From positions 1 through 5,029 of the forward strand of contig JANTGN010000189.1 in the NCBI GenBank assembly GCA_024762895.1: 5,029 bases of DNA, in the 5' to 3' direction. The DNA comes from Thiotrichales bacterium. GTDB taxonomy: Bacteria > Pseudomonadota > Gammaproteobacteria > J044. The notes beneath the pieces were generated by a model. It saw only the letters and a list, made by a program, of their open reading frames with translations, was not told the DNA's origin and did not search any database. Both the position numbers and the translations under genes were made by a program. The stretch's first letter is position 1, and every line of letters starts with the position of its first letter. Positions 1 to 5,029 of this stretch are shown one piece after another.

Positions 1-1
1 A

Positions 2-610
2 AAAGGTACGACCTTCCTCCTGCCAGGAGTCCATATCCTTACTATGCTGGTCCCAGAAGTCCCCGGGTAATTCACAGATGCCACTGTAAAGCAGACTAAC
101 ATCATCCAGCACGCGATCATTGAAATAGTCTTCGGTATGGACACCCACCACGGCGGCCTTGATGCGCAGATTAATATCCTTGGAGACCAGGGTAACGTGC
201 TTGTCCCGTTCCGTTTCCTGCAGGGCAAGGGCCGTGGCGAGGATGTTGTTGTCGGGGACGTTGCCCGGCAGGCCATCGGGCAGAACCGCCGGCAGGATGG
301 TGGTCTGGAAATAGACCTTGCCGGAGGGAGAGAACTCCGACTCCATCATCTCGGGCGTGGATAAGGGCAGGCCGCGGCTGATGTCCTCATCCTTTCGATC
401 CAGCATCAGCTCATCCAGAAAACGACTGACCTGGCGCACATTGCGCGAGACCTCGGACATGCCTTTTTTGGCTCGGTCGAGTTCTTCCAGGACAACCATG
501 GGGAGGTAAAGATCATGTTCCTTGAATCGGAACAGGGAGGTGGGGTCGTGCATGAGTACGTTAGTATCGAGAACGAATAGTCTTTTGCCAGAGCTGATTG
601 GTGGGCTCAC
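2..610 (-). CDS. PIN-PhoH family protein (PhoH2/YlaK type), N-terminal part, cut by left edge
   Basis: Only the first 203 codons are visible; the gene runs off the left edge. The visible part is a PIN ribonuclease domain. It opens with DTNVLMHDP (residues 15-23, first acidic residue D15), followed by VVLEELDRAKKG (39-50, acidic E42/E43 and D45), PDNNILATA (119-127, acidic D120) and LVSKDINLRIKA (141-152, D145), a signature of PIN domains fused to PhoH ATPases. In this family a P-loop PhoH ATPase follows, and actinobacterial PhoH2 proteins act as RNA helicase and ribonuclease; that half lies outside the window, so the fusion is inferred from the PIN type. The start is GTG at 610-608. It is chosen because AAGGAG lies 5 bases upstream and the protein then begins a few residues before the first PIN strand. 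It is the third gene of the minus-strand run gcvR-bcp-phoH, 145 bases after bcp. The protein is probably cytoplasmic and acts in RNA metabolism; its exact substrate cannot be told. Confidence 0.9.
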   Translation of the reverse strand, partial: MSPPISSGKRLFVLDTNVLMHDPTSLFRFKEHDLYLPMVVLEELDRAKKGMSEVSRNVRQVSRFLDELMLDRKDEDISRGLPLSTPEMMESEFSPSGKVYFQTTILPAVLPDGLPGNVPDNNILATALALQETERDKHVTLVSKDINLRIKAAVVGVHTEDYFNDRVLDDVSLLYSGICELPGDFWDQHSKDMDSWQEEGRTF

Positions 611-615
611 AGCGT

Positions 616-621
616 CTCCTT
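616..621 (-). promoter_or_regulatory. Ribosome binding site supporting the GTG start of the PIN-PhoH gene
   Basis: On the minus strand this reads AAGGAG, a near-perfect Shine-Dalgarno match, 5 bases before GTG at 610-608. It settles the start because the next in-frame ATG codons lie inside the PIN core (M20 in the first motif), where a start would remove the first catalytic aspartate. Confidence 0.75.
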
Positions 622-686
622 ATAGAGTGGTTGATCGATTTCTGTTATGCCGGGGCTGGCGGTTTCTAGCGGGGGTAGTGCATGGG

Positions 687-709
687 CCGGGCTGTTGGAT
701 ACAGCCCGG
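687..709. repeat. Perfect 8-bp inverted repeat in the bcp / PIN-PhoH gap
   Basis: CCGGGCTG (687-694) and CAGCCCGG (702-709) pair perfectly around the 7-base loop TTGGATA. The GC-rich stem would form a strong RNA hairpin. It starts 47 bases after the bcp stop and ends 77 bases before the PIN-PhoH start, in transcription order. On the minus strand, the direction of both genes, it is followed by CCCATGCAC and not by a T run, so it does not look like a standard intrinsic terminator. It could be a partial terminator, an RNA processing or 3'-end stability element, or a protein-binding dyad. Confidence 0.6.
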
Positions 710-755
710 AGTTTGTAATGCTGTTTTGAAAGACTGCGCAATACGGTAATCCGAA

Positions 756-1226
756 TTACAGGTTTTTCACGGCTTCGAGTACCTCTTCAACATGCCCTTT
801 AACCTTAACCTTACGCCATTCGTTACGCAAAATGCCATTTTTATCGATCAAAAATGTGCTGCGTTCGATGCCGCGGACCTTTTTGCCATACATGTTTTTC
901 ATCTTGATGACATCAAACAGCTGACACAGGGCTTCCTCAGGATCGGAGATCAGGTCGAAAGGAAACTCCTGCCTGGTACGGAAGTTTTCATGTGATTTCA
1001 GGCTATCGCGAGAGACGCCAAGTATGACCGTCTTTCTACTGGTGAACTTGCGGTAGTTGTCACGAAAGTCCTGTCCTTCGGTGGTGCAGCCAGGGGTGCT
1101 GTCCTTGGGGTAGAAGTAGAGGACCACATTCTTCTCACCCTGGTAATCGGATAGCCGGATTGTTTTATTTCGTGTGGCCTCGGCCTCAAAATCCGGTACG
1201 ACCTTGCCCAATTCAACTTTGCTCAT
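756..1226 (-). CDS. bcp: Thiol peroxidase / peroxiredoxin, BCP (PrxQ) subfamily
   Basis: This 156-residue cytoplasmic peroxiredoxin is the usual length for the BCP family, which reduces hydrogen peroxide and organic hydroperoxides using thioredoxin or related thiols. The thioredoxin-like fold begins with GKVVPDFEAEA (7-17) and continues to the active site YFYPKDSTPGCTTEG (37-51). C47 is the peroxidatic cysteine, with P40, T44 and P45 around it and R122 (IERSTFLID) as the conserved arginine. The usual second cysteine five residues later, as in E. coli CxxxxC, is absent: position 52 is Q. There is also no cysteine near position 83, the alternative resolving site. The only other cysteine is C101 in EEALCQLFDV, which aligns with a non-essential cysteine of E. 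coli. It may therefore work as a 1-Cys enzyme. The ATG start has AAGGAG 8 bases upstream. It lies 90 bases downstream of gcvR, the same order as in E. coli. Confidence 0.95.
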   Translation of the reverse strand: MSKVELGKVVPDFEAEATRNKTIRLSDYQGEKNVVLYFYPKDSTPGCTTEGQDFRDNYRKFTSRKTVILGVSRDSLKSHENFRTRQEFPFDLISDPEEALCQLFDVIKMKNMYGKKVRGIERSTFLIDKNGILRNEWRKVKVKGHVEEVLEAVKNL

Positions 1227-1291
1227 TCACTCAACTCCTTGGGATTCAATCTGACGCTAGGTTAGTGATTTTTGGCCTGGGGTTACAGTTT

Positions 1292-1308
1292 CCATATCCT
1301 CTATATGG
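1292..1308. repeat. Short dyad in the gcvR-bcp gap
   Basis: CCATAT (1292-1297) and ATATGG (1303-1308) form a perfect 6-bp inverted repeat around the loop CCTCT. It begins 9 bases after the gcvR stop codon in the direction of transcription. No T run follows on either strand, so it is a poor terminator candidate. It may be an operator for an internal bcp promoter or an mRNA stem. At this length chance cannot be excluded. Confidence 0.4.
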
Positions 1309-1316
1309 GTGCTTGC

Positions 1317-1844
1317 CTACTGCGGGCCTTCTGCTTCTATACTGCCATCGAGGTTGTATTCGTCACAGAGACCGTAGAAGGCGTCACGTAGCTCGGTCAG
1401 GTGCTGGTTGACGGGGATCTCGATCTGCATGTGTACGGCGAACATGGGTGTTGCGGTATGGGCCGCGCTGTAGCTGGACGTTTCGAGCTGGTGGATGTTG
1501 ATGCCGCGCCTGGCAAAGAACTGAGACAGGCGGTTGACGATACCTGGATGATCCATGGCTACGATCTGTACCTGGTAGGGCAGGTAGTTTCCGGTTTCAC
1601 TGTGTTCCCCGGCCTCGTGCATGGTCAGGGTCAGTCCTTTTTGCTCGGCAATGCCGGGCAGGGACTGTTGCAGGGCCTTCAGGGATGCCTCATCGCCACT
1701 CACCAGCAAAATAACCGCAAACACCCCGCCCATCACGGACATGCGGCTATCCTCGATATTGCAGTCCTTATCCAGTATAGCTTCGGAGAGCGTTTCAACG
1801 ATACCGGGTCGGTCTTCACCCAGGGTAGAAATGACTATAGACAT
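1317..1844 (-). CDS. gcvR: GcvR-type glycine cleavage system regulator, two ACT domains
   Basis: This 175-residue protein is built from two ACT domains. The first (about 2-72) carries EDRPGIV (10-16) and NIEDSRMSVMGG (29-40), the latter a GcvR-family signature. The second (about 90-170) carries MDHPGIV (97-103) and NIHQLET (116-122), and the protein ends near LCDEYNLDGSIE. In E. coli, GcvR (190 residues) binds glycine and works without its own DNA-binding domain, by holding back the activator GcvA at gcvTHP. No helix-turn-helix is visible here either. No gcvA or gcv gene lies in the window, so the target is inferred. ATG at 1844-1842 is the only standard start codon in the frame after the upstream stop, which occupies 1883-1881. 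It leaves just two residues before the first strand, and no Shine-Dalgarno sequence precedes it. It is divergent from dapA and followed by bcp, the conserved gammaproteobacterial order. Confidence 0.9.
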   Translation of the reverse strand: MSIVISTLGEDRPGIVETLSEAILDKDCNIEDSRMSVMGGVFAVILLVSGDEASLKALQQSLPGIAEQKGLTLTMHEAGEHSETGNYLPYQVQIVAMDHPGIVNRLSQFFARRGINIHQLETSSYSAAHTATPMFAVHMQIEIPVNQHLTELRDAFYGLCDEYNLDGSIEAEGPQ

Positions 1845-1931
1845 AGGAGGACACTCAATAAAATCAGTCGTGGTTAAAGGTTAACAGCTTGTTCTTGATC
1901 TGAAAATGGTTGCCTCAGGGATTAACGATGC

Positions 1932-1960
1932 TTGTAAAGCAAGTGCCACAAAAGTACCAT
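1932..1960 (+). promoter_or_regulatory. Candidate sigma-70 promoter for dapA
   Basis: TTGTAA (1932-1937) and TACCAT (1955-1960) are separated by 17 bases, and each matches 4 of 6 consensus positions. Transcription would start near 1967 and give a leader of about 43 bases before the dapA ATG. This is the best pair I found in the 165-base divergent region, but the -10 box is weak and the call was made by eye. Confidence 0.3.
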
Positions 1961-1999
1961 TGCGGGTTGATTTCTAGACCCAAATTCGGGTTTGACCCT

Positions 2000-2004
2000 G
2001 GAGG
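2000..2004 (+). promoter_or_regulatory. Ribosome binding site deciding the dapA start
   Basis: GGAGG lies 5 bases before ATG at 2010. It favours that start over the in-frame TTG at 1992, which would place this element inside the coding sequence and add six residues absent from E. coli DapA. Confidence 0.75.
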
Positions 2005-2009
2005 TTGGA

Positions 2010-2888
2010 ATGTTCCACGGCAGTATGGTCGCGCTGGTTACGCCGATGCGCGCAGATGGCTCGATAGACGAGGTAGCTCTGGAGCGCCTGGTTGAGTTTC
2101 ATGTGCAAAATGGCACCGATGCCATCGTGGCCATGGGAACGACAGGTGAGTCGGCAACGCTCGATGTAGATGAGCATAGTCATGTGGTCAGGCGCGTGGT
2201 TGATCTGGCCGCCAATCGAATCCCGGTTATTGCTGGTACCGGTGCCAATGCCACCTCCGAGGCCATCGAACTGACGACATTAGCCATGGAGGCCGGAGCT
2301 CAGGCCTGCCTGCTGGTTACCCCTTATTACAACAAGCCCCCGCAGGAAGGTCTGTATCAGCATTACAGGACCATTGCCGAGGCCGTTCCGGTACCACAGA
2401 TCCTCTACAACGTACCGGGTCGTACCGCGGTTGATATGTTACCCGAGACCGTTGAGCGCCTGTCGCATATTTCCAATATCATCGGTATCAAGGAGGCAAC
2501 CGGTGACCTGCAGCGGATTCAGGAAATACTCGATCGCTGCGGGGATCGCATCGACCTCTATAGTGGTGATGACGCCACCGCCATGGAATCCATACTCCTG
2601 GGCGCCAGAGGTGATATCTCGGTGACCGCCAATGTGGCACCCAGGGCCATGCATGAGATGTGTCAGGCCGCGCTGGAAGGTGATCGTGCCAGGGCTGAGG
2701 CCATCGACCAGGGTCTACGCGGGTTACATGAAACTTTATTTATCGAATCCAGTCCTATCCCCGTGAAGTGGGCCCTGCAGGAGATGGGGCTGATGGAGGA
2801 AACCCTGCGCCTGCCTCTGGTTCCACTTTCCGAATCCAGTAAAGCACCTGTACGTGAGGCCATGAAGGCCGCGGGTATCGAATTCTAA
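2010..2888 (+). CDS. dapA: 4-hydroxy-tetrahydrodipicolinate synthase
   Basis: DapA condenses pyruvate with aspartate semialdehyde, the first committed step to diaminopimelate and lysine, in the cytoplasm, usually as a homotetramer. The protein has 292 residues, the same as E. coli DapA, and residue numbers coincide up to at least the active-site lysine. It is a TIM barrel. GTTGES (43-48) supplies T44 and T45, Y107 lies in TPYYNKP, Y133 and R138 lie in YNVPGRT (133-139), and the Schiff-base lysine K161 lies in GIKEATGD. SGDD and SVTANV follow in the last barrel strands. Of the E. coli lysine feedback-site residues, S48, A49, H56, G78, N80, E84 and Y106 are present, but the E. coli H53 is V53 here, so inhibition may differ. 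The start at 2010 (MFHGSMVALVTPM) matches the family N-terminus and has GGAGG 5 bases upstream. The gene is divergent from gcvR and 14 bases ahead of bamC. Confidence 0.97.
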   Translation: MFHGSMVALVTPMRADGSIDEVALERLVEFHVQNGTDAIVAMGTTGESATLDVDEHSHVVRRVVDLAANRIPVIAGTGANATSEAIELTTLAMEAGAQACLLVTPYYNKPPQEGLYQHYRTIAEAVPVPQILYNVPGRTAVDMLPETVERLSHISNIIGIKEATGDLQRIQEILDRCGDRIDLYSGDDATAMESILLGARGDISVTANVAPRAMHEMCQAALEGDRARAEAIDQGLRGLHETLFIESSPIPVKWALQEMGLMEETLRLPLVPLSESSKAPVREAMKAAGIEF

Positions 2889-2902
2889 ATACGGTAGTGT
2901 TC

Positions 2903-4018
2903 ATGAGATTTTATCGACTGTCTGTGCTGACGGCCCTGTTGCCGCTATTCACCCTCGCGGGTTGCTCCATGTTCAAGGGTAAGAGTGACGAACCTGCTTA
3001 CAAGAGTGCCAGTACCACCAGGCAACTGGAGGTTCCTCCCGATCTGACTCGGCCCGAGATGGACGATACCTATATCCTGCCGGGCGATGAGCGTGCCAGC
3101 GCCAAGGCGATGGAAGAAGAGGAGAGCAGCCAGGTTACCGAAAGTGCTCAGGGTGCTGCCCCCGTTGAGGTATTACCGGAATATCCGGATATGCGCATCG
3201 AGACCGATGGTGCAATTAGCTGGCTGGTGGTCAAGGCGACCCCGGAAGAATTATGGCCTGCCTTGAATAAATTCTGGGCTGCCCAGGGTCTGGCCCTTAA
3301 GCGTTCTGATCCTAAACTTGGCATTATGGAAACCGAATGGGCCGAACGGAACCTGGGCGTGAAAGAGGGGGGACTCAAAGGCCTCTTTGCACAGGGTGGA
3401 TTCTTGTCCGGTATTCAGGATTCAGGGTTGCGCGACAAGTTCTTTTTACGCCTCTCGCGCGAGGAGGAGGGTGAAACCGCCATCTTCCTGACCCATAAAG
3501 GGGCGGAGCAGGTTCCCGTCAGCGATACCCAGTTCCGCTGGGTCTCACGGCCTGATGATCCCCATCTGGTCGCCGAAACCGCCCTGAGCCTGATGGTCTT
3601 TCTGGGCGAGAAGGAAGAGAAGGCGACCCAGATGGTCCAGGAGCGTGTCGAGAAGTTACCCATGTCCGAACTGGTGGATTACCAGGATGGTCCGGCGCTC
3701 AGGATTACTGGAGAAGAGAAGTACATCTGGCGACGTATGGGTAATGTCCTGGATAACAGTGGCCTGATGGTCGATGATCAGGATCGTAAAAGGGGCATTT
3801 ATTACATCACCTATCTGGGGGATCGCGCCAAGCGTGGTTTTATGAGTAAGATCTTTGGCACCTCCGATGGCCCACTGGAATATGAGACCGAATACCAGAT
3901 TCGTCTTGTCCGCGAAGGTGATGTGACCTATGCCACCGCTCATGATAAGGAGGGCAAACGCCTGACGGGTAAGCGCTCACGTGAGGCGCTAGAGTTAATC
4001 GGCGCTGCCTTTAATTAA
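2903..4018 (+). CDS. bamC: Outer membrane protein assembly factor BamC (NlpB/DapX lipoprotein)
   Basis: BamC is a lipoprotein of the BAM complex, which folds beta-barrel proteins into the outer membrane. From ATG 2903 it has 371 residues against 344 in E. coli. A signal peptide (MRFYRLSVLTALLPLFTLAG) ends at the lipobox LAGC with lipidated C21; S22 at +2 fits outer-membrane sorting. A long low-complexity acidic linker follows (about 23-95). It contains the family motif QLEVPPDLT (41-49), part of the N-terminal region that in E. coli binds BamD. Two helix-grip domains fit about 100-235 (SWLVVKATPEELWPAL) and 262-371 (ALRITGEEKYIWRRMG). The extra length lies mostly in an insert around EEGGLKGLFAQGGFLSG-type glycine-rich sequence (154-170) and in the linker. 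An in-frame GTG at 2897 is less likely: GGTAG lies 5 bases before the ATG, whereas the GTG has no such site. It follows dapA by 14 bases and precedes the MBL gene by 2. Confidence 0.9.
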   Translation: MRFYRLSVLTALLPLFTLAGCSMFKGKSDEPAYKSASTTRQLEVPPDLTRPEMDDTYILPGDERASAKAMEEEESSQVTESAQGAAPVEVLPEYPDMRIETDGAISWLVVKATPEELWPALNKFWAAQGLALKRSDPKLGIMETEWAERNLGVKEGGLKGLFAQGGFLSGIQDSGLRDKFFLRLSREEEGETAIFLTHKGAEQVPVSDTQFRWVSRPDDPHLVAETALSLMVFLGEKEEKATQMVQERVEKLPMSELVDYQDGPALRITGEEKYIWRRMGNVLDNSGLMVDDQDRKRGIYYITYLGDRAKRGFMSKIFGTSDGPLEYETEYQIRLVREGDVTYATAHDKEGKRLTGKRSREALELIGAAFN

Positions 4019-4020
4019 TC

Positions 4021-4782
4021 ATGTTGCGATTCGCCTCCCTCGGCAGTGGTAGCAAGGGTAATGCAACACTCCTCGAGGTAGGTGATACACGCATTTTGCT
4101 GGATTGTGGGTTCTCGGTGCGCGAAGTAGAACGTCGCCTGGAGCGCCTGGCCCAGACCGGGAAGGATCTGCAGGGCATACTGGTGACCCATGAGCATGGA
4201 GATCATATTCGTGGAGTCGGAGCCCTGTCTCGTAAATACGAACTCCCGGTATGGCTGACCGCGGGTACCCTGAGGTCCTGCACCGACCCTGATTTTTACC
4301 AGACCCACATCATTCATGCCCATGAGACCTTTGAGATCCAGGGCCTTCTGGTAGAGCCCTTTCCCGTACCGCATGATGCCAGTGAGCCCTGCCAGTTTGT
4401 GTTCAGCGATGGTGACAAACGCCTGGGTGTGCTCACCGATACGGGAAGCCTGACGCCGCATATCGAAAGGACGCTCAATGGTATCCATGGCCTGTTGCTT
4501 GAATGTAATTATGATCCGGCTATGCTGGAAAGCGGCCCCTATCCTCCCGGTCTGAAACGTCGAGTGGGCGGGGCTTATGGGCATCTGGCTAACGAGCAGG
4601 CAGCCAGCCTGTTACAGAGACTGGACCTGGATCATCTGGAATGCCTGATTGCCATGCATGTGAGCGAAAAGAATAATACGACCGAACTGGCCTATGCGGC
4701 GCTGGACCAGGCCATGGACAGACAGCCCGAGACCCTGATGGTGGCCTGTCAGCAGGGCGGTTTTGACTGGCAGGTTTTGTGA
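4021..4782 (+). CDS. Metallo-beta-lactamase-fold metal-dependent hydrolase, WalJ/YycJ-like
   Basis: A 253-residue cytoplasmic protein of the metallo-beta-lactamase superfamily (PhnP-like COG1235 group). It shows GSGSKGNAT (8-16), LLDCG (26-30), the metal motif THEHGDH (56-62; H57, H59, D61, H62), PHDASEP (117-123; H118), LTDTG (138-142; metal-bridging D140), LECNYD (160-165), the YPPGLKRR stretch (174-181), GHLANEQAA (187-195) and a late histidine H213 in AMHVSEKNN. The same motif set occurs in Bacillus YycJ/WalJ, a protein with nuclease-like roles; the substrate in Proteobacteria is not known to me, so no reaction is assigned. All metal ligands are present, so it should be active. ATG at 4021 lies 2 bases after the bamC stop and has no clear ribosome binding site, suggesting translational coupling to bamC. 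As I recall, a similar gene follows bamC in Pseudomonas. Confidence 0.88.
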   Translation: MLRFASLGSGSKGNATLLEVGDTRILLDCGFSVREVERRLERLAQTGKDLQGILVTHEHGDHIRGVGALSRKYELPVWLTAGTLRSCTDPDFYQTHIIHAHETFEIQGLLVEPFPVPHDASEPCQFVFSDGDKRLGVLTDTGSLTPHIERTLNGIHGLLLECNYDPAMLESGPYPPGLKRRVGGAYGHLANEQAASLLQRLDLDHLECLIAMHVSEKNNTTELAYAALDQAMDRQPETLMVACQQGGFDWQVL

Positions 4783-4812
4783 GCAACGCAACGATCAGGG
4801 GGGAATGAGAAG

Positions 4813-5029
4813 ATGAACCAATCGGTATCCAATCAGGGCATGGCCAGGGCCGTCTATATCCTTTACCTGATCAGCATGGTGATCCCACTGACCGGTCTTA
4901 TCGGGGTCATCATCGCCTATGTCTACGAGGATAAACAGACAGACTGGCTGGCCAGCCATTTCCGTTACCAGATTCGAACCTTCTGGATCGGCATACTTTA
5001 TAGCCTGATAGGTCTCCTGACTGTCTTTG
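4813..5029 (+). CDS. Small inner-membrane protein, DUF4870-like, N-terminal part, cut by right edge
   Basis: The frame stays open from ATG 4813 to the right edge: 72 full codons plus one base. The sequence has a short polar N-terminus, a first membrane segment (about residues 14-38, from VYILYLISMVIPL to VIIAYVY), a charged loop EDKQTDWLASHFRYQIRTF (39-57) and the start of a second membrane segment (58-72, from WIGILYSLIGLL). A loop of the form HFRYQIRTFW between two hydrophobic helices is typical of the DUF4870-type small membrane proteins common in Proteobacteria, whose function is unknown. AGGGGGG at 4797-4803 lies 9 bases upstream and may serve as the ribosome binding site. An earlier ATG at 4805 meets a stop after two codons. 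It follows the MBL gene by 30 bases, so it is probably in the dapA-bamC operon. The family assignment is from motif memory. Confidence 0.7.
   Translation, partial: MNQSVSNQGMARAVYILYLISMVIPLTGLIGVIIAYVYEDKQTDWLASHFRYQIRTFWIGILYSLIGLLTVF

Noticed and set aside
522..749. 75-codon plus-strand open frame over the PIN-PhoH start and the gap
   Set aside because: It runs antisense to the PIN-PhoH start and through the hairpin, and its translation has no domain pattern or good start site.
1401..1877. 158-codon plus-strand open frame across gcvR
   Set aside because: It is antisense to the two ACT domains of gcvR and its translation shows no recognisable motif. The AGGAGG at 1845-1850 on the plus strand has no start codon at a useful distance.
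1906..1977. 23-codon open frame ahead of dapA as a possible leader peptide
   Set aside because: It has only two scattered lysine codons, no clear ribosome binding site, no terminator after it, and it starts upstream of the candidate dapA promoter, so it may not be transcribed.
1992..2009. TTG at 1992 as an earlier dapA start
   Set aside because: ATG 2010 has GGAGG at the right distance and gives exactly the 292 residues of E. coli DapA.
1845..2009. Lysine riboswitch upstream of dapA
   Set aside because: The leader from the likely promoter is about 43 bases, far shorter than the lysine riboswitch, and none of its conserved stems can be seen.
2897..2902. GTG at 2897 as the bamC start
   Set aside because: It adds only two residues and lacks a spaced ribosome binding site, whereas ATG 2903 has GGTAG 5 bases upstream. 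It cannot be fully excluded, because the signal peptide works with either.
4015..4584. 189-codon open frame on the minus strand opposite the MBL gene
   Set aside because: It is fully antisense to a gene whose motifs and metal ligands are all intact, its protein resembles nothing I know, and it shows no domain pattern. It is a shadow of biased codon use.

Overview
The window is an ordinary chromosomal stretch from a gammaproteobacterium. The evidence is the gene order gcvR - bcp on one strand and dapA - bamC on the other. This is the E. coli neighbourhood, and, as I recall it, also that of Pseudomonas, where a metallo-beta-lactamase-fold gene follows bamC. The sequence differs clearly from Enterobacteriaceae: bamC is long and divergent, a PIN-PhoH gene sits next to bcp, and bcp has a 1-Cys layout. 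A free-living, non-enteric lineage is therefore more likely, but I cannot name a genus.

Layout. On the minus strand, reading from the middle to the left edge, lie gcvR (1317-1844, two ACT domains), bcp (756-1226, peroxiredoxin) and the first 203 codons of a PIN-PhoH gene (2-610, cut by the left edge). On the plus strand, reading right from the same divergent promoter region, lie dapA (2010-2888), bamC (2903-4018), a WalJ/YycJ-like metallo-beta-lactamase-fold hydrolase (4021-4782) and the first 72 codons of a small multispan membrane protein (from 4813, cut by the right edge). The 165-base divergent region (1845-2009) holds a possible dapA promoter and small inverted and direct repeats. No stretch over 300 bases lacks a gene.

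How the genes fit together. DapA makes the lysine and diaminopimelate precursor for peptidoglycan. BamC is an outer-membrane lipoprotein of the beta-barrel assembly machine. They are neighbours 14 bases apart, and the MBL gene follows bamC after 2 bases, so these three almost certainly share a transcript, with the membrane-protein gene 30 bases further on. The minus-strand genes combine an amino-acid-responsive regulator, a peroxide-detoxifying enzyme and an RNA-related ATPase. Their gaps of 90 and 145 bases make co-transcription likely but less certain.

I found no mobile element, CRISPR array, RNA gene or sign of recent transfer, and no evidence of a new system. The points worth a second look are small: a bcp without its usual resolving cysteine, a gcvR start with no ribosome binding site, one substituted lysine-site residue in DapA, and three intergenic dyads.
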